DNA from: Diadophis punctatus similis
Lineage: Eukaryota > Chordata > Lepidosauria > Squamata > Dipsadidae
Reading direction: 5' to 3'
DNA length: 64,000 bases
NCBI GenBank assembly: GCA_023053685.1
Contig: JALIGW010000032.1
Coordinates: 6,453,720 to 6,517,719, forward strand
The position numbers and the translations under genes are program-made. Shown here one piece after another: positions 45,356 through 57,560 of this stretch. The notes beneath the pieces were generated by a model. The model was not told the DNA's origin, did not search any database, and saw only the letters and a program-made list of their open reading frames with translations. Position 1 is the stretch's first letter, and every line of letters starts with the position of its first letter.

Positions 45356-45445
45356 GGGGCTGAGGGGGAGCACAGGCGCTAAAGTGCCGCGTGGTCAGGG
45401 CGTCCGGCCGAGTCCCCTGCTAGGAAGTGGGCTGCACAGCCACAT
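45356..45445 (-). other. ATOSB 5' UTR part of coding exon 1
   Basis: A strong acceptor, a pyrimidine tract ending CTTTCAG, abuts 45445 and lies 90 bp before the ATG. The frame between the two has a stop codon, so this stretch is 5' UTR. It implies at least one non-coding upstream exon. Confidence 0.6.
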
Positions 45446-45631
45446 CTGAAAGGAGAGGGAGGGCGGGGTTGAGCAATCCCCCTCCCCCAAGGGTGCCTCT
45501 CAAGGAGCCCCCGCACTGCCCTCCAAGGGGCAGCCCCAGACCCACGGATTTCTCCTCCAGGCAGCCTCTCTCAGCTGCAGGCTGCTGCACCCCTGGGAGC
45601 CTATTCTGGGGCCCTGTGAGCCAAATCCAGT

Positions 45632-45655
45632 GTGTGTGTGTGTGTGTGTGTGTGT
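45632..45655 (+). repeat. (GT)n microsatellite
   Basis: About 12 GT units in the ATOSB 5' intron, 180 bp upstream of the 5' UTR acceptor. Confidence 0.85.
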
Positions 45656-46324
45656 GCCCTCCTTCTCCAAGTGCTCAGAAGCCGAGGGGCCAAGGCCTTC
45701 CTGACCCTCCAGCCCCATTGCAAGGTCTACAGCACCACTCACAGTTTTCTCTCCCGAAGCTGCCCACTCACCCCACTGCACGGGGTCCCGTCCCCTGGCT
45801 GGCGTGTTCTCCTGCTGCAGCAGCCGACGGTGACTGGTGAAGCTGGCTGGGGACACCTGCCACCCCGGCACTCCCCAGAAGCGGCCCGGCTGCCGGGGGA
45901 TGGCTCCCACCATCACGGGCTCCGGTTCGGTTCTGTGTGCAGACCACCACAACGTCCCCCCAGGCCAACGAAGCAACTGGGCAGCAGCCCTGGGGAGATA
46001 GAGGAGCGAACGGTCGGTCACCTGTAGCCTCCTCAGGAGGAAGGGGGGGTGTCCAGGTGTGGAGGCCAGAGAACCCTCCTGGGACGTAAGGGAGGAGGAG
46101 AAGAGGGGGGTCTCTGGATCTCCTTAATGAGGAGGGGGCGACCAGGGACCTGTCAAAGGAGAAGAGGATTCTCTGGTCAATCCACAAATGCGTCCACGTA
46201 AATCCACCTGTGGCTTCAGGATTTCTTCAAGGGGGAGGGAACACACTTCATATGTAAAATGGTGGCTTAGGCTTCACCTGGGAAACATCCGAATTGCCCA
46301 CAGAAAAGCTAAACGGGCCTGCTC

Positions 46325-46412
46325 TGCCTCAGGGGTTTCCCAACTTCAACATGGCTGGCTGGGGAATTCTGGAAGGCCACAGATCTTAAAGTTGCCGAGT
46401 CTGGAGACTCCT
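46325..46412. repeat. Palindromic short repeat
   Basis: GGCTGGCTGGGGAATTCTGG with flanking arms TTTCCCAACTTCAACA and CTTAAAGTTGCCGAGTC; same family as 10994. Confidence 0.5.
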
Positions 46413-47603
46413 GACTTAAATGCCCAGGTCCTCAGTCCCCCTCCCCCCCTCATGCTCCATGCAAGGACAAGAGGAAGGAGAGCCAGATGGACGGAGGGTC
46501 CTCTTCTCCTCTGGGTGGACACTCTCTTCTAACTGCCCCCCCAAAACACCCTCCCTACACACACACACACACACAAGGGTTTGTCCAGACAACTCCATCG
46601 GAATCAAGGACCGGCAGCCCCAAAGCCCCATGGGCATGGGCACAGACTGGCAGCCGGCTGCACCAGCCAGGAGCCGACTTCCCACAAGAGAGCTTGGCAG
46701 ACGGCCTGTGGCTGGAGGGGCGGGCGGGGGAAGTCCTCCTCCCAAGCTTTGACAGCAGAATTACTGCAAGTCTCGGGGGGGGGGGAGATGCGGGGGTGTC
46801 AAGTCAGTAGCCACAAAAGAGCCTGAGCAGGAACTGCCTGTGGAACCCCCCCCTCCCGCCACATTCTGGCCATACCAGAGCAAGGAAGGCAAGCCACAGC
46901 CAGCCTTGGCCCCACAGCACCCCAAGACAGAAGGTGTCCCCTTGGGGCAAGGTCCTCCAGCCTCCTCCCCCTCATGCCAGCCGTGATACCAGGGGCCGTC
47001 CACTCCGCTCAGACTGAGCTGGAAGAGGGAAGGGCAGTGGGGGGGGGGAGCAGGGAAAGGCAGGCGACCTGCAAAGGGGACCCTGGCAGCAGCCCCCGCC
47101 CCAAGCCACCCCAGGGGCATGGCACGCCTGCCGCCTCCCACCCGGCCAGCCAGGGACACAAGGCTCCTTTGGCCAGGATGAGACACGGCAAACAGCGTTG
47201 ATGGGTTTTGCTGCAAAGTCTGCTTAAGACCCCCCCTCTCATCTCCAACCCCCACCACTGTCCCACCCCAACAGGGGAAAGGAGAGGAAGCCAGAAGGGG
47301 AAGAACGAGAAGAGCTCACTAAAGACTTCCTGGAAAGGGGCTTTTCGGCAGGGGTCCTGGGGCAAGCAAGCAAGCCCCCTAAAGGTGCAACCCACCCGCT
47401 TTCAAACGGGAGCAAGAGAGGAGGAGGCTCTTACAAAAGCCCTGGGTGCGCCTGAACTCCAGAAGCCCCCCCCCCAATTCCTCAGCTAAAGAGCCCTGGG
47501 CTGCAAAGCTCTCTGGGAGACCCAGAGACCCCAGAAGGAACCTGAGGCCCAAAGGCCAGGCCCTGGATCCTAGCCATCTGAAAGGGGGGGTGTCCACTCC
47601 TCC

Positions 47604-47775
47604 AGAACGGGGATCTCCAAACTTGGCCACTTTAAGACTTGTGGACTCCAACTCCCAGAATTCCTCACCCAGCTAGGTATGCTAGCTGAGGAATTCTGGG
47701 AGTTGGAGTCCACAAGTCTTAAAGTGGCCAGGCTGAGGCATTCTGGCAGTTGAAGTCCACAAATCTCCACACTGA
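47604..47775. repeat. Palindromic short repeats, one and a half units
   Basis: CTTGTGGACTCCAACTCCCA and its inverse GGGAGTTGGAGTCCACAAG surround a CTAGGTATGCTAG centre. A second partial arm follows (GCAGTTGAAGTCCACAAAT). Confidence 0.6.
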
Positions 47776-48605
47776 CAACCCTGCTCTAGGCCAACCTGGG
47801 GGACCACAAGCAAACCACCATCAATGCCAGCCAGTTTTCCAAAATGGGAGCCATAGGGCTGCTGCCAGGAGTCTGAGCATCTTTCCTCCCGGAGGTCTCG
47901 GCAGCTTCCAGCACAGAGGCTCTTGCCTTCAGGGGTCCTTGTCCCGGGCCAGAGCCTGCCTGGCTCCCCCCCATCCCCCCCAAAAAGTTACCCAGGCCAG
48001 CTGCTGGTGCAATTCCAGGGTCAGGACTCAGGGGAGGAGACGACCACCCGAGAGGCTGCTCCGGGTTTTACCTTCCCCATTCAGCCCAGGTCACCATGAC
48101 ACCCCACCCCCTACACCTCCCTTGGGCTGAGCCAGCCAATGGCAGCCCAGTATGTAAATCAGCCAGGCCACAAGAGAATGGGTGGGGGGCAGGCAGGGGA
48201 GGCCAAAGCTGGGGGAGGGGCAGGGACTTTGTTTCCAAGGGAGGGCGGTCACCTCCAGACGCTCAAGGGGAAGTAGCCGCCCCACAGCAGGAAGAGGAAC
48301 ACTGCCCCCCCCCCCAGCCTCTGAGCCTCCTCCAGCCCTGCTTCTTCCAAGGACCCCACTGCCATGACCCACATGCATGTCCCTGCAGGCAACCCTCATT
48401 GAGCTGGGGGAAGATGGCAGGGAAGGGAAGGGAGCCCAGAGCTGGGCCTTCATCATCATCTCATTCCTCCTCCTCCTCCTCCCCAGAACCTCTCCAGAGC
48501 AGCTAAGTTGGCAACCTGGACCCACATGTGAGTCCTCATCGTTTTTTAAGTGGTGGAGAATCAATGCTGCAGCCGCAGTGCAAATCCAGGTGTTTTGTGT
48601 TCAAC

Positions 48606-48609
<4 letters not shown>

Positions 48610-48651
<42 letters not shown>
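48610..48651 (+). repeat. (TC)n microsatellite
   Basis: About 21 TC units in the ATOSB 5' intron. Confidence 0.9.
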
Positions 48652-48653
<2 letters not shown>

Positions 48654-48697
48654 TGTGCTGTCCACTGGGGGGGGGTCTGTGCGGTTGCCAACATTGC

Positions 48698-48932
48698 CGG
48701 AGTGGACAACTCGCCACGGCCATCTCGCCTCATGCCAACTTAGCTGCGAGACCATTCCACGCGGGATAACTCAAGGCAATCAAGGTTATCCACCCGTTTC
48801 CTCCACATTATTTACATTTTTGTCAGTGAAAATAAGGTCAAAGAAATAGTGGCGGGTAACATTTATGGCGTTGAGTTATCCCGCGTGGAATGGTCTCGCA
48901 GAGAGATGGCCGTGGTGAGTTGTCCCATTCGG
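48698..48932. mobile_element. Inverted-repeat element of unknown class
   Basis: Inner arms GCGAGACCATTCCACGCG and CGCGTGGAATGGTCTCGC are exact inverses and extend to GATAACTCAA. Outer arms (ACAACTCGCCACGGCCATCT and AGATGGCCGTGGTGAGTTGT) pair as well. An extra 17-18 bases in the left arm break symmetry. About 235 bp, foldback MITE-like. Confidence 0.6.
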
Positions 48933-49619
48933 TGCCAGCCAGAGCAGGGCCTGGGCAGCTAAGAGCAAAGGAAGGGCAGAGAGCACCAGGGGCTGGTGGA
49001 AAGGGCTGGGCTGCTGCTGGGAGACCCTCTCGGGGCTGAAGGAGGAAGGTGGCAGCGGAAGCTGCTGCTCAAAAAAGGAAACCGCAGCTTCTGCCCACAG
49101 GCTGTGCCACCCCAGTGCAAAAGGTGAGGTGGTGACAGATGCCAGGCGCAGGAAAAGGGGCTGAGGCAGGAACAGAGACTCTCAGATGAAAGGGGGGGGG
49201 GTATCCAGGCAGCTCCCTGAAAGCACCAATAATGAAGCTGTCAAAGGCCCAGGTGCCCCAGAAGGCAGACAAACAAGACCGATGGCTGGGCATGAGCCCA
49301 AAGGGACCAACGGGCCACCTGGCAAAATGCTGCGCCCCTCGGGTCCCAGAGACCTGAGAGCAACTGAACTGCAAAATAGCAAGATGCCCACATCTCCCCC
49401 CACTCCCCGGTGCAGAGAGCTGCCCTCGCCAAGCTGCTGCCCTTTGATAACAGCAGGACGAGGCCCTGCAGCCACCAAGGCCCACGCCCTCCTTGGCTAC
49501 ACAGAGGAAAGAGACGCAGTGCATTCCACCCCCATCCAGGAAGCCCCTGCAGCCTCCTCAAAATTGCCATTGCCAGGAATACGGCTGCAGGAATTGGGGA
49601 AGTCTGGTCAAATGAAAAG

Positions 49620-49925
49620 AAAAACTGGGGGGGGGTGGCATGACAACAATCTTCCAATATTTGAGGAGCTGCCACAGACAGGAGGGGCTCAACCTATTCT
49701 CCTCAAGGCAGGACAAGAAACAATGGGTGGAAACTAATCAACGAGAGAAGCAACCTAGAACTAAGGAGAAATTTCATGACAGGGAGAACAATTAACCAGT
49801 GGAACGACTTGCCACCAGAAGTTGTGGGTGCTCCAACACTGGAGGTCTGAAATGGTATAGAGTTTCCTGTTTGAGCAGGAGGCTGGACTAGACCTCCGAG
49901 GTCCCTTCCAATTCTATTCTCAGAA
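49620..49925 (+). repeat. CR1 3'-region fragment
   Basis: CCAGTGGAACGACTTGCC, GTTGTGGGTGCTCCAACACT, then GAGGCTGGACTAGACCTCC and CCTTCCAATTCTATTCT, the CR1 terminus. Most of it matches 54390-54705. Confidence 0.6.
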
Positions 49926-50229
49926 GCACCAGATCCCTGGTCCCAGAGGATCAGCCCCAGACCCTCTGGGGGTCTTCGAGCATTTTTTAAACAGGAATTA
50001 ATTTGGTGTCTGGGTCAGGCCTAACCAAAACAGTAAGAAGCACACAGCAATCTTAGAAGAGCTCCATGCAATTGAAAGGTGTAAAATGGACATGAATCCA
50101 ACCCTTCCGAAGCCCCCTCGCCCCCCCCCAACGACCTCAAGGAGAAGCAACCAGAAAGAGATCGCCAGGGACCAGAGGGGTCGGCAATCCCAGAGAGGCT
50201 TCAAAGCCTCCTTGAAAAAGACACACCAG

Positions 50230-52894
50230 TGAGTTTATATTCTGAGTTTATATTCCTTTTTTGTCTTTTCTCTCATTTGCTCTTTATGCTATCCAATTTA
50301 TTAATCTCTATTCTTTTATTCATATTCCTTTTCTAACCAATCATAAAATCGTCCCCATGTCTTGAAATACATCGATTCCTCCTTATCTTTAATTCGTAAT
50401 GTTAATCTATTCATTTCTGCACATTCTAAAATTTTCTTTATTATCTCTCCTTCTACAGGGATTTTCTCTGCTTTCCAGTTTTGTGCAAATACTAGTCTTG
50501 CCGCCGTTATTATATGTATAATCAAATATGTATCTTCTTTATCATATTTCTCCGGTAAAATACCCAATAAAAACGTCTCTGGTCTCAATTCTGTTCGCTG
50601 ACTTAGCATCTCCTCTAACCATGTTCGTATTTTAACCCAATAATTCCTTGCTTCCTTGCACGTCCATCACATATGATAATATGATTCCGGTGATTGATGA
50701 CATTTTCAACATTTAGCTAATTTATCTTTAAACATTTTTGCTAATCTTTCTGGTGGTATGCGCCATTTATAAAACATTTTATACAAATCTTCTTTATATG
50801 CCGTTGCCATTGTTAATTTATAGTTTTTCCCATAATTGTTGCCATTTTTCTAATTCAATCGTATAACCAAAATTTTTTATCCATGCTATGTTTCTTTTAC
50901 CACTTCTTCCTCTAATCTAACTTGCAATAAATAATTATGTCTTAATCATTTTTCATCTGTTCCCATAAGTATCTCATCCAATTCTGACTTTTCCAAATTA
51001 AAACCATATTGTCTTGCATCTTTTTCATATCTGATTGTATTTGCAACTGTGTATACATCTATCTCAATCCCTTGTTTTTCTAATTCTTTTGTCTTATTTC
51101 TCCCTTTTCTGATAAAATATCCTTATATCTAACTATAGTTCTCATATTAATAATATTTGGATGTATCAATGCTTCCATTGTTGAAAGCCACATTGGTATT
51201 TTCAAGTAGTGCTTTTCTTTCACTCTCTCCCACACTGTTAACAAACCATTTCTTATATAATGTCTCTGGAAATAACCATGTATCCTGTTCCTCCCATACC
51301 ATAAAAACGCATGCCAACCTAGTTGCAAAATCATGTCCCTCCAAAATCAAGCTTCTTGTGTTTCTCAGTAGAATCCATTCTTTTGTCCACGTTAATGCTA
51401 CAGCTTGATAATATAATTCCCAATTTGGCAGTCCAAACCCACCTCTAGTTCTGGAGTTTCGTAACATTTTTATATTAATTTTGCTTTTTTCCCTTGCCAT
51501 ATATATTTCCACATTATTTTATTCAAATTCTCAAAGTACTTTTTCTCAAGTTTTATTGGTATTGTTTGGAATAAAAATAAGATTCTTGGTAGTATATTCA
51601 TCTTAATTAACACTATTATTAATATCCCATTAGTGATAGTTGTAGGATTTTCCATTTGTCTAAGTCTATTTCAGTTTGGTTTCTCAATTTATAATAATTG
51701 TCTTCCTTTATGGTTGCACATCTTGAAGTTAGTTGAATGCCCAAGTACTTCACCTTCTTTACTATTTGAATGTTTACTTTCTGTTATTTTCCTTTTTTAG
51801 TTTTTCTGTTATGTTTTTTACCAAGATTTTTGTCTTGTCCTTGTTGATTTTCAGTCCCGCTACTTCTCCATATTCCTCTATTTGTTCAAGTAATTTTGGC
51901 CCTGTTTCTATAGGATCTTCCATAATAAATACTAGATCGTCCGCAAATGCTTGTAGTTTATATTCTTCTTTAATTTTCATTCCTTTTATTTCTTTATTTT
52001 GCCTTACCCTTCTATTTAAAATCTCTACTGTCAATATGAAAAGCAATGGAGATAGCGGACAACCTTGTCTAGTTCCTTTTCTAATATCCACTTTTTCTGT
52101 CATATCGCCATTTACAATCACCTTTGCCGATTGGTCTTTAAATATAGTTTTAACCATATTTATAAACCTATCCCCAAAGTCAATCACTTGCAATTGCATT
52201 ATTATAAATTTCCAATTCACAATATCAAATGCTTTCTGCGCATCTAAAAATAGCAACGCCATCTGCTTCTCTGGATGCGCTTGATAGTATTCCAGTGTAT
52301 TTAATATAATAAACATATTATCTCTAATTTGTCTCTTAGGTAAGAATCCATTTTTATCTGAGTGTATAAATTCATTTAACAACCTGATGAAATATGTGTA
52401 ACGATCAAAATAGAAAAAGAATTGGAGATGTATGTAAATGGAGAATTGGTGTTGCTCGAAGACCATCCTAAAAGTTGAAAACAAGCAAACACAACAACGA
52501 AAGGAGGGAATGGAGAGTGGAGTAGAAGGATAAGAAGGGAGAGGAGGGGAGAAGAGAGGAAAGGAGAGAGAGGGAAAAGGAGAAAGGGAAAAGGAGAGGA
52601 AGAAAGGGAGGGGAAATAAGAGTAGGAGAGAGAGTTGGAAGGGAGGTAGAGGGGAGGAGTGGGGGAAGGAGAGAAGAAAGTAGAAAAGGAGAGAAGAAGG
52701 GAGAGGAGGGGAAAGAGAGGAGAGAAGGAGGGGGTTGTTGTGGAATAAGGGAAGGATATGGAATGGTAAAAGAGCAACACCGATCATGTATTTTATGTAT
52801 CAATTTTAGAAAAGATAAGGTAAATGTTTATTAATGGTTAAGAGATTGTATATTTGTGTATTTGTATGAGACAGAAAAAATAAAAAACTTAAAA
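50230..52894 (-). mobile_element. L1-type LINE, twin-primed (5' inverted), with target duplication
   Basis: 50230-52390 on the minus strand carries the L1 ORF2 C-terminal half in broken frames: NEFIHSDKNGFLPKRQI, QMALLFLDAQKAFD, TRQGCPLSPLLFI and FADDLVFI (about 51820-52390), NSRTRGGFGLPNWELYYQA (51360-51470) and the end near 50316. 52391-52894 is the element's 3' UTR on the plus strand, with a long purine tract and poly(A). AAAAAGACACACCAG is present at 50215-50229 and 52895-52909, a 15-bp target duplication. Confidence 0.85.
52497..52745 (+). repeat. Purine-only (GGAGAA-like) tract of the L1 3' UTR
   Basis: About 250 bases almost free of C and T on +. G-rich polypurine tracts are typical of L1 3' UTRs. 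It accounts for the spurious Ser/Leu/Pro-rich frames on the minus strand. Confidence 0.75.
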
Positions 52895-53429
52895 AAAAAG
52901 ACACACCAGACTTCCCTCCCCATCTCACAACTCCTCTGCACCTGCTGGACCCAAGGCCAATCGTCTGGCCCTGACCCACAGCGCCTCCCCCACAACCAGG
53001 AGGCAGGTCAAGGCCAGGTAAGGAGGGATGTGCAGCCCCCCCCCTCGCTCTGCCAAGGCTCCCCAAGCAACAAGGACAGCACAGAGTCTTGGGGAGAGAA
53101 ACATTCTTCTCCCAGGTAAAGCAAACCGAAGAAACCAATCAAATTAAATAAATTAACAAATGTGTTATGGATTACTCTGCTTCAAGAAAACATCTGCTCC
53201 AGCAATTTGTTTTGCATTCCAGTGGTGCACAACACCCTTCATCCCCTGTCCTTCCTGGGGGGGGGGGCGCTAAAAAGAGCAGGAAGGCGGCTGGTAGGGC
53301 TTCTCCTTCCCTTTGGCCTTTCCCTCCCTCCCCCCTTCCAAGCCTTGGATCGGCTCCTTCTCCACAAGCCCAAAGGACAGCATCACTCTCGGCCAAACTC
53401 TGTGGCTAACCGGCCAACCGAGTCAGAAA

Positions 53430-53491
53430 ACTACACCTCCCAGCCTGCTCCTCTCCAAGGATGCAGAGCAGTGCATGCTGGGATTTCTAGT
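53430..53491. promoter_or_regulatory. Paired inverted ZNF143-type motifs
   Basis: Position 53430-53448 on + reads ACTACACCTCCCAGCCTGC. The minus strand at 53473-53491 reads ACTAGAAATCCCAGCATGC. Both fit the SBS (Staf/ZNF143) consensus built on ACTACA-TCCCAG-TGC, facing each other 24 bp apart. The site is inside ATOSB intron 1, away from the two CpG islands. Confidence 0.5.
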
Positions 53492-54389
53492 CCTCCTGAT
53501 TCTCCCAGGGATGAAACCGTGTCCTCGCTTAACCCCAGCAGTGCTCAGCTGGCCCCGAGCACATTACGGGCGAGAGGAAGGCTCAACACGCTCCTCCTCC
53601 CCACAGCCGCCCCCACACTCGGGCCCTCCAGGCCGGCTCAGGGAGAGCGAGGCCAGCGATTCCCAGATGGGTGGCGAAGGCGGGCGGGAGGTAGCACCTT
53701 CCTCCACTTGCTTCCGCTCAGCGGGGGGGGGGGAGCAGCAGCCCACTGTGGCCAGAGCTATGCAGACGATCCAAATCCCCCCAACAAATGGCAGAGACTT
53801 AACCAGCCATCTAAGCTACATAGCCCACCCCCAAATTCAAAAATACCTCCGCAGCACAAGAGAAGGAAAAGCAGAGGCAGAAATCAAAGGGGTCTGTGTA
53901 CAGATGCGGAAGTCCAGAGCCAGGAATGCTGGAACAGAAAAGCAGCTCCAGCCCCCCCCCCTGCCCCCCAAGGTCTGCCAAGTGCCCACAGACCCCGGGC
54001 ACCCAGGCTGCGTCTTCTCTACAGCAGCATCGCTTGGCGATTGTCCCTGCTGGGAGCTTCGTCCTCCTGTGACCCTGCAGCAGCTGAGCCCATGACAAGC
54101 AGAATGGCCGCGTCAGAGTCTTCCAAGATTTGGGGGGGAGGGGGAAAGAGCACCCTCTGAAGTAGCAACGGCCCCGGGGACAAGACGTGGGAGCCACACA
54201 GGTAAAAGAGGAGCAACTGGATGCGGAGGAGCAATCCTTCTTTGGGAGCAAGGACCACAGTTTATCTCCGAGTGATGGGTGGGATGACACTTGCCTCTGG
54301 TGCAGATTAGGGCTAAATTTGGTTTTATTCTGTCAAATTTTATACTTAGCAAACTCAAGTATAGAGCCAATAGGATGATTCTCTAGCTT

Positions 54390-54705
54390 TCTAAGTGGCT
54401 GCCCCAAAGAGGAGGGGGATCAACCTATTCTCCAAAACACCCAAAGTCAGAACAAGAAGCGACGGATAGAAACTAACCAAGGAGAGAAGAAATCCAGAAC
54501 TAAGGAGAAATTTCCTAACAGTGAGAACAATTAACCAGTGGAACAACTTGCCCCCAGAAATTGTGGGAGCTCCAACACTGGAGGTCTTTAAAGAGAGACT
54601 GGACAGCCATTTCTCTGAATTGGTATAGGATCACCTGCTTGAGCAGTGGGTTGGACTAGTAGACCTCCAAGATCCCTTCCAACTCTGTTATTCTTTATAT
54701 TCAAT
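54390..54705 (+). repeat. CR1 3'-region fragment
   Basis: AATTAACCAGTGGAACAACT, AACACTGGAGGTCTTTAAAG, GGTTGGACTAGTAGACCTCC, AACTCTGTTATTCTTTATAT: a fairly complete CR1 3' end. Confidence 0.65.
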
Positions 54706-55252
54706 GGTTGCCTCCTTCAAGCACAATGTGGGGGGGGGGGACTCCAGGTTTGATTATGTCCATTTGCTTTCCCTAAGAAGAACGGAGAGGCCCTCCATGG
54801 CCCGTGAGATGCCTTCACCAAAGATCCAAGCAGAAGCTACAAGATCTCACAGCAGCAATGGCCGCCTAGTGAAATGAAGCCCATCAGGTCATGAAGAGCC
54901 AGAAGCAATGGGACTGCTGGGAGCGCTGGGGGCCACACCCAGGCTCTTCAGGGCCTCCACGCTTGCTTGCTTTTATCTGGACGAAGTCACACCCCAAACA
55001 AGGAACTGGCTTTGCCTGGGAGTTATCAGCCACCCAACCAAGAAACGTACCACAAGATCAGCGGTCCAGCAGCAGCCCTACTGGGCAGGGAATGAGCTCC
55101 CCACCACCACCACACACACAAAAAGATCAGCCTAATCCTTTGGAAACAACCAAGGAGTACCTGAAAGGGCAGCTGCAGCGGAAGCAGCCCCTTCCTGCCC
55201 ACCTCCAGCATCTGAGGCCTAGAAAGCAGGAAAGGGCACCCCCAGTCCCATA

Positions 55253-55435
<183 letters not shown>

Positions 55436-56849
55436 AAACCCCAGTCCCTTCCCCACAACTGAGTTTGCCAGCCGCCCAGTCCATGCCAGGAGCAGCAGAC
55501 AGGCTAAGTGGCCAGGGTCTGCCCGGGCAGCATCATCAGGAGCAGGGCAGGAAAAGGCTCCTCCAGCCCAGGGAACAGACCCCTCCCAACCCAGCAGGGC
55601 CCCTGTCAGATCCCAGCACTGGGCTTGGCTTGGCTCTGACAGGGGCACCGCCAGAGCTCTCTTAATCTTTAATCCAGCTGCTGCAGACCAAAGGCAAGGC
55701 TTCCGCCCAGGGCCTCTCTGCCCAGCCCGGCGTCTGGGGGCAGGGCTGGCGATTCCTGCTTCCCTGCTGACGCAAGGCTTCTGTACCAGCCGGGCCTCCT
55801 CCCTCCCTGCCAGCTGACTCACCTACAGCTGGGCTGCCACTAGGAATGCCAAAGGCAGAAAGGGTTTGCCAAGCGCTTCCAGAACAAGCAGGGAGCTGCT
55901 GTGGCCTCAACGGCCGGCTCCAGGCATCAGCAGAGGCCAGGTGGGGCCCCCCTTTCTGAGAGCCAGACTGAGGGGCTTGAGCCCCCTCCCCCAAAGTGCC
56001 TGGGCACAGAGGGGCAGAAAGCACATCTGGGGAGAGGAGACGGGCACAGAGGCAGGTGGCTCAGACCCCCCCCCCCAAGAACTGATGATTTCACAGCCCC
56101 CACAGAATGAGGAGACCCTAGCAGAGGAAAGGGCTGGCCAGGCCTGGGGGAGGGGGGCCTGGTGGTCAGACTTCCTTGGAGAGCCAGAGGAAGGGCCAGC
56201 TAAGCCTGGCCGAAGTAGGGGGAGAAAGACTATCCCTAAAGGAGGGGCAAGGAGAATTATTGTGGGGGGGGAGGGAACTGGTACTCCCCTCCCACCTGGC
56301 TGTGATCTTCCTCCTCAGGGGCAGCTATTCAAAGGAATCCCTCCAAAGGGGGGTATTGGGGGCTGAGGGCTGGGTGATTCTCCTCCGTGGCACCTGTAGA
56401 GATTGGGGGCGATGGGGCACGCACCCCTTCTCTTCCACTGAGGGGAGCGGGATGGCCCTCTGCAGACTCTGCCCAGGAAAGCAGTTGCCAAGCAACCCGC
56501 CCCCACCTGGCAGCTCTGCCCCTCTGGGACTGTCCCCCCCCCCAAGCAGGTGCCAAGGGTTGGGCTGCCATCCCAGGGCAGCAAATGGCTACTTAGGGCC
56601 ATCAGCCCGGTGGAAGCGCCTTCCAACCCTGGCCAGCCCTTCCTCCCCCCACGGAGGGCCCAAAGTCCAGGCTGCAGAGGGGGAAGGGGGAAGCAACCCT
56701 CGCCCCCCCCCCTTCAGCTATCCCAGCCCCTGCTGCCCGGGTCCAGAAGGCTCTCCGGAGGCCAGCGACTGGGGGGGGGGGGAGATAATGCCGGAGGGGA
56801 GAAGATGGCAGCTCCAACCTCCCCCTCCCTCTTTGCATTGCATACCGAC

Positions 56850-57560
56850 TTCGGGCCTTGCAGGGGGGGCGTTCCAGCCCCAGGCGAGCTCCCCAGTCAG
56901 ATCCCGGCCACGTCAGGCGGCCCGCAAAAGGGGGGGGGAGGCTCGGCTCCGCCCAGAGGCCCCCCCGGCCCTTTCCCCCCCAGCAAGGCTCCGGTCCAGC
57001 AGCCCACCTGGCCCTCCCCCCAAAGCCCCCCCCGCGGCCGCCTAATTAGAAGCCCCCTCCTCTCCCCCCCCACTTGCCTGCCTGCCTGCTTGCCCGGGCG
57101 GTGGCGGCGAAGAAGAGCGTCCCCGGCTGCCCGGCAATTCACGCGAGACCCCCGCCGCCCCCTCCTCCCCGGCCGCTCACCTGGCTCTCATGGCCACGCA
57201 GCCGCCCTGCCGGCCGCCACCGCTAACCGAGTCGGGGAGGGCCGCCTGGGCCGGGCTGCAGGCCCCGCCCCGTCGATGCCCGCCTCCCCCCCCGGACCGC
57301 CCCTCGCCCCGCCTCCGCCCCCCCCGGCCCCGCACGCCGGTCGCTCGGTCGGTGGTGGCAGCCGCGGCGGAGAGAGCCCGGCGCACCTCTGCAAGAGTTC
57401 CCCCCGCTCTTTCCGCGCCCCCTTCCTCCTCCTCCTCCTCCTCCTCCTCCCCGGGGTGACGGACAGCCCTGCTGGGGGCGCCGCTGGTTTGCAGGACGGA
57501 GCCGAGCCGGCCCCGAGCGAGACACGGGCGAGCAGAAGGAAATCCAGCGGTTTCAGCCCC
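56850..57560 (-). promoter_or_regulatory. CpG island with candidate ATOSB first exon (donor at 57181)
   Basis: A CpG-dense block with a good minus-strand splice donor, CCAG|GTGAGC, ending an exon at 57181. It sits about 11.7 kb upstream of the 5' UTR acceptor at 45445, with no other gene between. I infer a non-coding first exon of ATOSB. The short frame before the donor includes an ATG four codons upstream, so a different N-terminus cannot be excluded. A (CCT)n repeat at about 57421-57450 lies inside the island. Confidence 0.45.

Larger units (their letters stand above)
45446..50214 (-). other. ATOSB 5' intron, proximal part
   Basis: Intronic DNA with GT, AC and TC microsatellites (45632-45655, 46559-46575, 48610-48651), two palindromic short repeats (46325-46412, 47604-47775), an inverted-repeat element (48698-48932) and a CR1 3' fragment (49620-49925). 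No conserved coding exon is recognisable. Confidence 0.6.

Noticed and set aside
51774..52787. 337-codon minus-strand frame as one protein
   Set aside because: It crosses the L1 inversion junction near 52390; only the part below about 52390 is RT, and the rest is the complement of a purine tract.
53162..54160. 332-codon plus-strand frame
   Set aside because: It is low-complexity, Pro/Ser/Arg-rich, lies in intron DNA, and has no recognisable domain.
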